Part shown: positions 23,867 to 34,689 of the stretch, in pieces
Position numbering within the stretch: the stretch's first letter is position 1
How the letters are laid out: each line of letters starts with the position of its first letter
Assembly: GCA_021234535.1 (NCBI GenBank)
Contig: CM037835.1
Coordinates: 1,240,001 to 1,304,000 of the forward strand
From: Stichopus chloronotus
Taxonomy: Eukaryota; Echinodermata; Holothuroidea; Aspidochirotida; Stichopodidae
DNA: 64,000 bases
Reading direction: 5' to 3'
Notes under the pieces: model-generated
Databases searched by the model: none
Seen by the model: the letters and a program-made list of their open reading frames with translations, nothing else
Told to the model about the DNA's origin: nothing
Position numbers and translations under genes: made by a program

Positions 23867-25904
23867 TGGAACAATAATATTTCCGTCAAAAAGTCTGATA
23901 TTCCTTCTTCCTTAAAGAAGTGTTTATTAATCGAAGTGTGTGTGCGTTTTTTTTTTTTAATTATTTTCATCTGCGTTGGTGACTACGATTAGTTGCACAT
24001 ACACGTAAAGCGCAAATTCACTGTGAAGGTGAACAGTGGCGCAGACATTTCTATTGCCTTATTAATGCTAAGCGCCATATGAGCCTGCTTGCCAGACAGA
24101 CCCTTTGAATTGAATCATTGTGTCTAACAAAGGGTACCTTTTGAAATATTACCGCCATTCACTCAGGAAAATAGGAGATTTGATTGATTGGGTCTAGATC
24201 TAGATTGCGTACTGTACTGATATCGCATATGTATACCAGCATAGTACGACCAACGACATACAATATTAATGCGATCATGGTGTTCCTTCTGTTCACTTCA
24301 CTACTTGAAGAAGTATCTTTATATTCAGAATCGTTGCTGGTGGAGTATATCAGGCTTAGTATTACTTCCGCTACTGTTTTAAACGGGTTTGTAGGTTAAT
24401 TTAAATGCAAGCATTGCTTGGCATGTGTGAGATTTCTTCCACTGTGGTGGTGTTTCCTGCGCGTCATCGAAGCCATATATACGTGGCTGTATGTATGTGT
24501 CGTTATACCATCTAGACAAGGCCTGCTTGTGTTAGGTTATCAATCTCACTTCAGATGCACGTATCTTGTAGCCTAAGCAGTAGGTATTACAGGGCTGATC
24601 TGCAATCAGGGGTGCAGCGTACACGTCCACAGTCCGAATGACCGTGGACGTACTTGCCTGCAAGTTCAATTCTTCAAGTTCATTTTGTGATAACTGTGTC
24701 GGTTCCATCCACTCCACTTTTAACGAAGCACATTGAGTTAACATTGATAAATTTGTGGACGTTTTAAAGGATGCATCAACATGGCAGTGCTTATAATTAG
24801 CAAAGGACTCAATAGTTAAGTTTCAAATCCAACAATTCAAGGTATCCCTTTAAACTCAACGGAGAATTTTATGCAACATGGTATTTCTGGCACAGAGCCT
24901 TCATCACCATGAAGTCCACATCTCCAAACCACAAATCGTGTACTCCTGCGGTCAGACTGAGGTGTGCAAAATGATAACAATTAGATATTCGTGTGCAAAT
25001 AGGGTAGAAACCAGTGGAAATTGGAAAAAAATGATGATTAACTGTGAGCTAAATTAGACTTACAAAAATACCGACAGGTGGAAAAAATATATTAAATTTA
25101 AAAAAAATAAATAAATAAAAAATGACAAAATTTCAGATCAAAATCTGCACAATGAAGAAACAAGGTTATTTAAAACCTTGACCCCATCTGCTTCATTCTA
25201 CAACCATGCATATAGTGTTTGAGAGCTAATAAAATAACAAAGAGAAGCGCAAAAGTCGGTTTCTCAGGATGAAAAAATGATAGTTGATAGCAAATCAAGA
25301 CAGACGGGACGGACACTGTAACATGTAGGGGGCGGTGGCGGGTATAGAGCAACATCTTTTTGTGCATGCTTGCTATAAATGTACGAGTGAAAATTGCATT
25401 TTCTTTCCCGATTCAAGTGCTTACAAACCGAAATTCGTCGATCTATGAGAGTAAGATTCCAATGTGATGCATAATCATTGTACGTCACCATGATACTATC
25501 ATCTGATTGGTTAAAAATTACTCTATTGCCTATCTGCATTGAATTAAAGAAATCCTTCCGACTCCCGATGCCTTGTTCCTTATGGATTTCGCCTTAGAGT
25601 AATGTACAGCCGGATCAGTGACAACAACAACGACCATGTAACAACGGCCATATATCTTCAAGCATACTGGGAGTATCATGAGTCGATAACTTAACTAATG
25701 TCGGGACCATAAACATTCAAACATTCACTGAAATCAATTAAAATTTGCAGTTACAATTGGTTAGGTGTCTCCCTTTCTATGCTATATTTTGGTAACATCT
25801 AGACTGAGTAGGCTAATCCATACAAAATGAAATTTGGAAATTGAGGTTACAATACACAATGCAGTGTCTCTGATGTAATCTTGAGTCAATCACTACCAAA
25901 CAAA
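23867..25904. other. Unassigned intergenic sequence
   Basis: No recognised gene or repeat family. It has a T run (about 23948-23959) and an AAATAAAT-rich patch near 25100-25120. Confidence 0.4.
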
Positions 25905-26558
25905 CCAGAAACCAGACAGCCAAAAGTCACTGTGATTCCTTGCCATATGGTTATATCATAACAAACATGAATTACAATACCCACATGACAAGTATGAGAT
26001 CAACTGCAGTATTGTTCTTCAAGCACCACATCAACAAGCCTTTAATCCCATATCACCTCCTCTTAGAACATAAAGGTGCAAAAATTGATAGAAATTAGCT
26101 GAGACTACTGTCTACTGAATATGAGCGATAAACATGTAAAGTATGAGATCACTCATAGTTTCTCTTTTTGAGAAACAGGAGTTGACATGATTCTGCTGAC
26201 TCCAAATGAGATTTAACCTCCACCAGAAACAGCAGGGTTCAACTACTCTGTATGGCAATCCACACACCAAGTATGAGGTCAGTCAAAGGTTACGCTTCTT
26301 GAGATATCGTGTTTACAAGGTTTTCACATTTTGACCTCTTGTGACCTCAAATAACCTTCGACCTCGCCAAAAAAAAAAACAATAGAGACCATCTACTCAG
26401 TGCGACCAACCTCCACACCAAGTATGGGTCAGTTTTAGAGCATTAGTCAAGGTTAGCCTCCTTGCTTACAAGCATTTTCACAAACAGACATCCACACACA
26501 TACACACCCACACACGACATCACCATCGCATAGACTCCTTCAGCCTTCGACAAGGAGT
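25905..26558 (+). mobile_element. HINE-like element, short copy
   Basis: The left end reads CAGCCAAAAGTCACTGTGATTCCTTGCC in register with other copies (terminal word from 25934). The body has two to three ~146-bp monomers with GACCTCAAATAACC and GAGATATCGTGTTTACAAGG words. The right end has a CA-rich tract (26490-26516), CGACATCACCATCGCATAGA and a hairpin closing CAAGGAGT at 26551-26558. Its 5' hairpin is more decayed than in copies 1 and 3. No coding capacity. Confidence 0.6.
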
Positions 26559-27657
26559 AAAAAAGAGCAACGAAAAGCGAAATACAATTAATTCCAACTA
26601 TCAAGAATAATGATGTTATATAAAAAAGAATGTTGCCCTTTTTTTCTAAAATTGTACTATACAAGCCTCATCAAAGACATTGTGGTCACAAATTTTGGTA
26701 CTGTGTGCAGATTTCTAGTATATACTTAAACAAAAACTTTAAATATCGCCATAAGTAACATATTCACTTTGAACATAGAAATGATAATTCAAATAATTGT
26801 TTTTTTTAAGTTTGAGGAATATACATGGTCATGATTACATTGATATCGTATCGCATCTAGCAGCCGTCTTCACGCTGTGCTGGCGTTTGGAACAAAATGA
26901 TCGACTTATGATGCTGATTGCCTGATGATTATTTACTAAATTAATCAAGGGGTTTGGCCAAACTTCTGAATTACGCGGTACTCTTCTCTCGCCAAAATAA
27001 TTGTATCTAATTGCCATCGATTTGCCAGGTGTGTCATGAACCATCGCTATAAGTCCTAAGGCCGATGTCCTACTATTGAGAAGAACGGTCGTAGAACTCT
27101 CTCGCGTAACTGGTACGCATAAGCAATGGTATATGACACGAACCAACTTTTGATTTTTGCCATATTGCCATGACGATAATGCATATGGTATTGTGTGCAG
27201 TATTCTGCTGATGAAAACATTATAAATGAACGCTGAAACCCTGGTAAAAAATACGGATGTAGAATGCCTCATGTGTTATCAATTGTGCTATACGAAACAG
27301 TTACATGAGATAATGCTCAATACGAGAGACGATCCTGTTACTTCAAAGGTACATACGCACACAAATACATATAAATATATAGGTTATCCTCGAATATTTA
27401 CAGTATGGCAGAGCCCGGGCCCATGAATGCGTCTTTTCCAATCCCGATTTACATCAATAGTTAAATAAGATGAAGTCTGCTTTTTGAAATCGTGACGAAC
27501 CTGAGATCACTCTCCAAACGTGAGCTTTCATATTTTTGATTAATGAGTACACCAGAGAAGAAAATATAAATATCCCGCAATTGAAATTGAAAGACGACGA
27601 TCGTTGTACGAAATGTAAGAAAACAAAATTAAAAAAAAAAACAAATAAAGGAAACTA
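26559..27657 (-). other. Region 3' of the sulfotransferase gene
   Basis: This lies immediately downstream of the sulfotransferase stop on its own strand and should contain its 3' UTR, but no AATAAA or ATTAAA on the minus strand was found. A 145-codon open frame (26835-27272, minus) has no recognisable domain and may be chance or UTR. Confidence 0.4.
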
Positions 27658-28736
27658 TTAACCAGTACTATTAACTGCAGGTCGATAAGGTATTAAGGAT
27701 GGAATCTGTAAGTTTCGTAAAAATATTTCCGACGTAATTGGCAAGTATCCTGCCATTTCCATTGCTCTGACACATTTCCGTTGAATAGACGAGACACGAG
27801 CCCAACTCATTTCTTTCCGCCAACCGGTGACTCTTTGAGCAGAATCCCGTGAAGTCCTGAACAGATGTCCTTTGCCTCCTTCGGCGGTCTGCTGGTTACG
27901 AGTGCTCATGAATAACCATTTGATGACCTCTGTATCAAATTCACTGCCTACAAAATCAAATATTTCTTTGCCTACATCGATCGGATTAAGGGCGACATCC
28001 TCATATCGTATAACTTTTAATCGATCTTTCAACCACGAGGGGGTGTTGAACCAATAATGTTTGAGGTTCCTCTCTATCGTCCCACAAACGTCTTCAACCT
28101 CCAATGAGGTATTAGTCATCCGTCTAATAAGATCGTAGTTGAGTTCCACGATGTTTCGCGAGTTCATCGTTCCACGAGGGTCACGGATCAGGTACAGCAC
28201 TTTAGCGTCGATGGTCTTATTCATTACGAGAGGTTTGATTATCTCAAGGTCCTGTATTCGGATCAACTTAAAAGCTATCTGCCTCTTGGTTTGGCAAATC
28301 TCCGTCAACATCGACGCCACTTCCGTTACGTTGTAGGGTGCATGATCTTCGGAACATATATCCGACTTCTGGAGTTCCTGGTTGAAGACGCAGAGTGGTG
28401 CTTTACGAGTCAACCACTCTACAGGAGAACGGTAACCGTGGTCGAATTGGCAATCGATCAGGCCACGTATGATGTCCAAAGCGACATCGTCGAAGGCGCT
28501 ATTGTTTATCTTACCGTTCAAAACGTAAAACGTAAGCATCTGTAACGGCTCGAACATATAAAATATTTCGGAATGTTTGTTGAAATACTCTCCGACGAAG
28601 GAGGAGCCAGACCGTTTAGACGAGATCAGAAATACAACTTTTCTGGTTCTTCTGGCTGGCGCGTCAGTAAATCCATCCTCCGATTCAGAAAGTTCACTCT
28701 GACGGTAAACATTCCTCTCTTTCATCCAAGACACAT
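27658..28736 (-). CDS. Carbohydrate (Gal/GlcNAc/GalNAc) 6-O-sulfotransferase, catalytic terminal exon
   Basis: It would transfer sulfate from PAPS to the 6-position of a sugar in a glycan inside the Golgi lumen (Sulfotransfer_1 fold, CHST1-7-like group). Residue numbers below are for the predicted 385-residue spliced protein. The 5'-phosphosulfate-binding loop is SSKRSGSSF (65-73), followed by the family's FYMFEPL (85-91). The 3'-phosphate-binding motif is LIRDPRGTMNSR (209-220). RYEDVALNP lies at 270-278 and GWRKEMSW near the C-terminus. Sequons are at N104, N162, N199, N235 and N382. The exon has an acceptor (CCTTTTCAG) ending at 28737 and runs uninterrupted to the TAA stop. Reading further upstream gives an open frame to an ATG at 28932, but that stretch is probably intron. 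The exact acceptor sugar cannot be told. Confidence 0.93.
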
Positions 28737-29431
28737 CTGAAAAGGATATCACGTGACCTAGGGATAAAAAGATCAGAGAAACATATATTGTATTGTCTTG
28801 GACATGTCCCTCATCGAAGCAACAAGAGCGAGAGGTCACAATGGTTCCTTGCCTAAGTGGGAAATTCCATGCACTCAACACACAGGCAACCAAATTGCAT
28901 ACCAAGTAGCACCCAAAATACCAAGTCTGCATAAAACGTGACTAATAATTGTCGAGTCACTGTTGTAGAGATGAGGACCCATCTAAATTAGTGCCGCGAA
29001 ATAGACAGTTCTAAATTAAAACAAAGTTTGAATTAAAAAAAACGTTCAGCCCCAAATATTTCACTTACCAAAGTATAAGGTAGACATATCCAAAATTACT
29101 TTACAGCAATCCTTCTACTAGGGTCATTCAATGCCAACTCAACATCAATATTACTATCTTTAATAGTCCATTACACACTTCAATCACACCAAATCGAAGG
29201 AAGAGCTTAAGCAACTACTTCCCAGGGCCCACCAATACAAACAAACTATCGAAACATCTGTAATTTATGCAGGCACCGTGGGCAAGGTTTCAGGCCCTTC
29301 TTTGGTCAAGAATTTGCAAAAAGAATTATTATATGTATTTTTTCACACCTTAACATCTTTTGCTTACAGGCATGGAAACATGATGGAGAACTTTGGTACA
29401 CATTGACAGTGGGTTGCGACACTGACATCAT

Positions 29432-30981
29432 TTAACCAGAAAGCCAAAAGGCTTTGTGATTCCTTGCTACATGGTTCTATTACAACAAACATGAATTATT
29501 CAAATGACAAGTATAAGATCAACTGCAGTTATTTTTCTTGATACACCACAAGCCTTTAACCCAAAATGACCTTTATTTTGGTGACCTAAAATTATCGCAA
29601 CATTTGACGTCCACCAAAAGCAATAGGGATCACCTACCCAGGCCATACAACCCACACATCAAGTACAGTATGAGTATGACATCAGTCAACATTATCTCTG
29701 AGCTCCAAGAAACACACAGTAATCAATGCTGCTTCTAGTCTTGCATGTTGTTAGTTGAATCAAATAACTCAACCTTACCTCATCTGAACTCAGCTTGTCT
29801 GCCATATTAACCTCAAAATTCTTCAAAAAGGACCAGAATGTTCTTGGGTCTCCATCGTATGGTGGAATTTCTGTCTTAGGTAATTCCACCGCTAATTTGA
29901 AACTCAATTTCCTCCTTCAACTTTTTCAATGCTTCCTCCCTTTCCTCAGTTTAATGCTTTTGGCATTCCAACATCCAGCTTTCTGCTTGCTCAAATGCTT
30001 CATCAGACAACAACCCAGCCAGATCAGCATGAACCTCTTCCATTGCCTCAAATTGGCGCTCTGCCTTTTGCAAATTTTCCTTTATCGACTCTGCGATAAT
30101 TTCTTCCTTGTTACAAGTAGCTTTTAACACACTCAAAGTCCTCGTAAGTTGACCCTAAGTTATGATTCCTCCTCAATATTTTTGCTTCCCCCATCCTTTC
30201 CGACATTGTGAAATATGATTGAAAGCACTCCAATTTGATTGTTAAGAAACCTTGTTCTGCTACCAGCTGTTCCTCTGGATATTGATATTATCCAAATAAA
30301 TGACAGAACAGATGGTTTTTTTATTTTCTTCATTTTTTTTATAAACCCATTGACATTCCAATGCATGATGTCTATCTGACCCCATGACCCCCCATACCAA
30401 GACTATCTCTGTGGACAACTTATCATCGAGGCCCCTCACACTAGAAGTTACTCACTAAGTTACAAATGCAGTACTGTAGGGAGCAATCCCATTGAGCTAA
30501 CTGTGTGCGACAGAATCAAAAACTGAAATTGTACAATGTAGCCCCATAAGTATTTGTACGGTAGTTTATAATAACCACAATAATGGTGTTTAGGCTATTA
30601 TTATTGTTTTATAGTGAAAAATTATCCCTTCCTCTCTACTGATAAGCATTAAATTTCACAGGGTCGTGAACCTGTTAATAACAGACACCCTTATCAAGTT
30701 TTAAACAAATCTGACCCACAGATAAGGAACTATGGCAGTTTCAACATTTTTTTATGTTTTACCCCGTAACCTCATTAATATGCAAGATTTGGACACCAAA
30801 AACAATAGGGATCATCTACTCAATATGGGCAACCTACATGCCAAAAATGATTACTCAGAGTGATTACGAGCAACCGTCACACACACACACGTACACACAC
30901 CATTACACACGCACATAAACACATACATACACACACACGACATCAGGACTGCATAGACTCCCCTGCCTACGGCAAGGAATC
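29432..30981 (+). mobile_element. HINE-like non-autonomous element, copy 3 (longest, carries BEL/Pao fragment)
   Basis: It starts with the hairpin AAAGCCAAAAGGCTTT (29440-29455) and the terminal word GATTCCTTGC (29458-29467). It ends with a CA/CATA-rich tract (30878-30939), CGACATCAGGACTGCATAGA, and GCAAGGAATC at 30972-30981, the exact complement of the left word. It is nearly identical to copy 1 (1052-2343), 28.4 kb away, but has about 290 bp more in the gag fragment. Because the two copies share ends, cargo and order, they descend from one mobilised unit. It lies inside the sulfotransferase intron, on the opposite strand to the gene. The Helentron-related class is inferred from structure only. 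Confidence 0.65.
29690..30400 (-). pseudogene. BEL/Pao LTR-retrotransposon fragment: LTR edge, PBS, 5' gag
   Basis: On the minus strand an LTR-like edge ending GGAACA is followed two bases later by TGGTAGCAGAACAAGG (30250-30265), a plausible tRNA primer-binding site. A gag start codon lies near 30208. The first gag part is helical and acidic and runs to a stop at 29951. After a stop and a frame shift, a DUF1759-like block follows (29907-29692) with the marks PPYDGDPRTFWSFLKNFE and LSYLIQ. Protease, polymerase and integrase are absent. At least two frame breaks and one stop make it non-functional. It is contained in the HINE-like element, as in copy 1. Confidence 0.7.
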
Positions 30982-31682
30982 AAAAAGAATATCAGAATGT
31001 CTAGCTGAGAGATCTTACTTATGAAATTTTCTGACTTTAACCTCTGGTGACCACAGATGACTCCATGAAATACAATTGGGATCATCTACTTCCAATGATT
31101 GTAAGGACAACCAACACATCAACATTAAAGTTAGAGCAACTTTCTCTTATTGAGATACCGTGTTTACAAGGCTTTCAAACTATCACCTCTATTGACCTCA
31201 AATGACCTTTGACCTTGAGAAAAGTTACATAAATGATCTACTGATCAAGGGCTGCCAATTTGACTAGTATGAAAGTGCTGCCAGAGCTGCTTCTTCATTT
31301 GATCATGAAACTGCTAACTCAAGCAGTAGTTCCATGATTTGCTGGAGGGGGACTGATGAACATATGAGCATCCATAGCATAACAAGGTTTTCAGACTTTT
31401 GCCCTCAGTTCCTCCAGATGACTTTTGACCTCTATAAAAAAAACAACAGGGCATACCTTCTCAATATGGCAAACCTACATACCAAGTTTGACTTTGTCTT
31501 TCCCCTATTGACAGCGTACCCAAGCAAAACAGACTTTCGCCCCAGATGACCTTTTACCTCCAACAAAAACAATATGGCACACTTTCTCAATATGGCGAAC
31601 CTACCAAGTTTAACTTAAGTTACAGATGCACACATACACACACACCTGACTGCATAGGTTCATTTGCTGACGCTAGGAACCA
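30982..31682 (+). mobile_element. HINE-like element, 5'-truncated, adjoining copy 3
   Basis: The body has monomers of the ~146-bp family (about 31020-31270; ACCTCAAATGACCTTTGACC at 31197-31216). An unrelated ~105-bp insert (31275-31378) also occurs at 42614-42720. Two more monomer-like blocks follow, then a CA tract (31629-31645) and the GGTT...GGAACC 3' hairpin (31658-31682) of the GGTTCC subfamily. No 5' end is seen, so it may be truncated by, or fused to, copy 3. Confidence 0.5.
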
Positions 31683-32060
31683 AAAACTACACAATACATC
31701 GCATCAGACGTCTGAAACGTTCTGCGATAACCTCCCAAGTGCCCCTGCCGTCATTTCCAGGCAGCCCCTAACTTTAAGTCTTTGCTAGTAATAGCTAACT
31801 TTATCCAATCATTCAGGTGGTGAGATTAGTGGTGCTTTAAGACATGCTAGTCAATGAATCAAGTGTGCCCCTCAAGACAGTATACATCTTCCTAGCTTTT
31901 CCTACAGGTCAAAATTTAGTATATTTCATTCCATCAACTGTTGTGCTAAAGGCGTGATTTATGTGGTCAACTGCCTGGGTCATAAACAATCAGTCGTAGG
32001 GGTATACAAAGCAGGGGTATAGTATGGGTAATATCTGTTAATTATATATACAAAACATAC

Positions 32061-32139
32061 CTTCCTCATACATGAAACAGGTAATCAAAGCACTGATACT
32101 CAAAGCAGAGGCGAAGAAGAGCAGACGGGTTTTCTTCAT
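32061..32139 (-). CDS. Sulfotransferase first coding exon: start codon and type II signal anchor
   Basis: On the minus strand the ATG at 32139-32137 opens a 26-codon frame. It has a basic start (MKKTR), about 17 hydrophobic residues and the end CFMYEE, then one base of the next codon and a consensus donor (G|GTATGT) at 32061/32060. The catalytic exon at 28736 begins with the two bases needed to finish that codon (G + AT = Asp) and stays in the catalytic frame, so the splice is phase-compatible. The product would have a short cytoplasmic tail, one membrane anchor and a lumenal catalytic domain, the normal topology of Golgi sulfotransferases. Upstream is an acceptor-like TTAATTAACAG ending at 32157, implying a 96-nt exon (32156-32061) and an earlier 5'-UTR exon. 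Inferred from sequence only; not checked against transcripts. Confidence 0.7.
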
Positions 32140-32156
32140 GGCGTTTCCCTGGAAAC

Positions 32157-32529
32157 CTGTTAATTAAAATAAAAAGATGAAACTAACAAAACAAATAGTA
32201 ATACAACAGTAGACTGTCACATTAATGCCTTGCACAGTACATAAATACCGTGGTCTCCATGAATCGTTCTTACTATCAATTTTTTGAATAGATTCGTATC
32301 AAACAGAAATTCTGTACAGCATTTTTTTGGAAATATTAGAATCTTTCGGTATTCATTTTTTTTTTGTTTTCTTGAAATGCTTTTAAACATAATAATTTCA
32401 TACCATGGGACACAACACCCATATGGGACTTAGAGTAGACCAAAACTTCCAAAAACGATAAGCCCTAAGCATTATTTAGACAGGCTATCAACTCCGTTTA
32501 ACATAAATTGGAGGGAAGTGTTACGCTTT
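32157..32529. other. Unassigned; probable 5'-UTR intron of the sulfotransferase gene
   Basis: The T-rich minus-strand sequence next to 32157 looks like a polypyrimidine tract and acceptor. The 5' UTR exon and promoter were not located. Confidence 0.35.
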
Positions 32530-32726
32530 TGCAATATTTCACAAGATTGACCCTTGGATCCATTTTGGGTCTTGGGTTCAAAATTCCTGAACAACCTGAA
32601 AATACCAATAACAGAGTATCATTATGACAAATCATCAACATTGTACAAAACAATCCTAAGGGAAAAAAGCAGTTTACCGAATTTCACAAAATGGTCCACA
32701 GAGCCCACATGGGGTCACGTTTTAAC
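32530..32726 (+). repeat. Copy of the ~136-bp tandem family (family 2)
   Basis: It contains CCTGAACAACCTGAAAATACC, ACAATCCTAAGGGA and TTTCACAAAATGGTCCACAG, in the same order as the monomers at 33851-34560 and 44440-45010. About 1.5 units are present, ending where the next HINE-like 5' end begins. Confidence 0.5.
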
Positions 32727-33385
32727 CAGAAGTCGAATGACTGAGATTTCTTGCCAAAATTCAAAGAAAACAAAGGCAATGCATACCAATTGTTAAGTTC
32801 AAACACCTTACTCTTCATGGGATAAAATGTCTACAACTCTACAGGGTATAATCTTCACTGACTTCAAAATGACCTTTGACCGCCATAAGAAATGACAGAG
32901 CTCATCTGCTCAAGGTCTACCAATGGAAACAGCTTGAGGATCCAGCAACATTCAGTTGCAGGGACAGGTTTCTTAATTGGTTTTCATACTTCAACCTCTA
33001 GTGATCTCAAATGACTTTTGATCTCTATGTAAAATAGTAGGGATCATTCACTATAAAGGTCTACCAACACACTAAGTTTGAGGTTCTAGCAACATTCACT
33101 TGCTGAGATATGTATTCAAGATGGTATACCTACATTCCAAATATGAGATTTGTCCAAGCTTCTCTTCCTGAGATATGGTGTTTACAATGTTTTCACAATT
33201 TGACCCTGTTGACCGAGAAATGACCTTTGACCTCCACCAAAACAATAGGGTCCATGTACTCAAAACGGTAGATCTACATGAAATTTGTCTAAGCTTCCCT
33301 TCTTTAGATATCGTGTTTACAAGGTAGGCATCACGAATATACACACACAAACTGTGCATACACACACACGTCTACGTGATTGCAA
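32727..33385 (+). mobile_element. HINE-like element, 3'-decayed copy
   Basis: The left end is CCAGAAGTCGAATGACTGAG followed by ATTTCTTGCC, a diverged form of the terminal word. About four ~146-bp monomers follow (GACCTTTGACCTCCACC at 33221-33237; GAGATATGGTGTTTACAATG at 33171-33190). A CA-rich tract follows (33338-33369), but the 3' hairpin is lost and the sequence runs into the repeat at 33415. Confidence 0.5.
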
Positions 33386-33414
33386 AGTTACGGATACCAC
33401 AGAAACGAAATATT

Positions 33415-33850
33415 GCATTTTTTTATTTTGTGGGGGTCGCTTTAGTGAGGTATCCCGATGGCCCATGCATGGATTAGCACTGCCTGCATACTGACTTCAC
33501 ACCATTACTGTGACCGATGAATCTTTACATAGTGATTTTCACTCAGTTCCTCTCAGTCTTAATGTTCAATATTGGACCCGACAGGCCCATTCTTTTGGTA
33601 ACATCCTCTACTTATTTCATTAATACATTTATGGTTAAAATTAATACATTTAAGGCGGCGTCAGATTATTGCATTTATGGTTAAAAAATGTTACTATGAT
33701 GGTGAGTATTACATTTACAGATATTTCTATCGCGTTATGGGTGAGATGGCCACCCATGCCAAGTATAGTCTTTGTTACAAACAGCCAACAACGTTTAACG
33801 ATCCTACTGGGCTTTTGAATGATTATGATTTTTCTGACCATGAACTCTCA
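33415..33850 (+). repeat. ~440-bp interspersed repeat, copy 1
   Basis: It matches 53905-54360 in reverse orientation. Shared words in order are TTTTGTGGGGGT, GCATACTGACTT, GACCGATGAATCTTT, CACTCAGT, and then several ATTTATGGTTAAA/ATACATTTA units. The AT-rich repeat unit (complement TAACCATAAATGTAATA) is at the 3' side in both copies. No coding capacity or inverted ends recognised. Confidence 0.6.
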
Positions 33851-34560
33851 TATCCTGAATATTCCACAGTTACCATAGCGCCAATGTGACGGACCTTTCA
33901 CTTTTGTGACATAAAATCTTTAGAAAAAGGAACATAGTTCACGACTTTGTAAAATGGTCCATTTCGGACATTGAACCCCAAAAATGACAAACACTCTGAG
34001 GGGACCACTTTCATAGTAATAATGTGACAAACCATCAGCAATGTTACATACAATCTGAAAGAGAAGTCATATTTTGTTTGAGTCCATAGAATGGCTATAT
34101 GCAACCTTGCACCAATAAAGTCCTAATATCAAGAAGGTACCACTACCATACACTATTAGTAAAGTGACACAATGTCAACTTAGTTACCATGGGACCTTGG
34201 ATCCAGAACACACCGAACACCCTGAAAGAACCACTACCATAGTAAGTAATGTGACACAACCTAAACTTATACCATAAAATCTGTAGGAGAAGCATTCTCC
34301 ACAATGTCATAAAATGGCCCAGTTGATTTCAGAGCTTCAACCCAATAACTTTAGCCAACCTGAATGCACCACCACCAAAGTGACAACTTTAACTCAGAAC
34401 CATACAATCGGTAAGAGTTTGAGTTTTGCATGATTTCATAAAATGGTCTCTATGGCCCACTTGGATCTTGAACCCCAAAATCTTGACCACCCAGAAGGAA
34501 CCATAGCCATAGTATTAATGTGACACCACCTCAACTTAGTATTGTGCAATCTGAGGAGAA
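33851..34560 (+). repeat. ~136-bp tandem repeat family 2, about 5 units
   Basis: Each unit holds, in order, TTTCATAAAATGGTC(C/T), GGCCCA..TTGGA, TTGAACCCCAAAATCTTGA, GAAGGAACCA(C/T)TACCATAGTA, AATGTGACACAACCTCAACTT and ACAATCTGTAGGAGAAG. Unit landmarks fall at about 33940, 34075, 34310 and 34437. The same unit is at 32530-32726 and 44440-45010. It differs from the A/B monomers. Confidence 0.65.
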
Positions 34561-34689
34561 GAAGAAGCAATTGGCGTACTTTCAAACATTGGGTCAGCAT
34601 GTGACCTCTCATGCCATATTCCAAAGAAACTTTTTTCCAGTACACAGTCACATGGAAATAGAAATGATATTTTAAAGTCCTTGCAAACG

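Larger units (their letters stand above)
28737..32060 (-). other. Intron of the sulfotransferase gene, repeat-filled
   Basis: Bounded on the minus strand by a donor GTATGT (32060 downward) and an acceptor CCTTTTCAG (ending 28737), 3,324 bp long. About two thirds of it (29432-31682) is two adjacent HINE-like elements, one with a BEL/Pao fragment. The 196 bp next to the acceptor happen to stay open in the exon's frame back to an ATG at 28932. That stretch contains two hydrophobic patches, but no upstream family homology is evident. Confidence 0.65.

Noticed and set aside
26835..27272. 145-codon minus-strand frame downstream of the sulfotransferase
   Set aside because: No recognised domain or splice context. 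It could be 3' UTR or chance, so it is mentioned but not called as a gene.
28737..28932. Single-exon sulfotransferase starting at the ATG at 28932
   Set aside because: The extra N-terminal 65 codons have no family character and two separate hydrophobic patches. A phase-matched anchor exon with good splice sites exists at 32061-32139. Kept only as an alternative.
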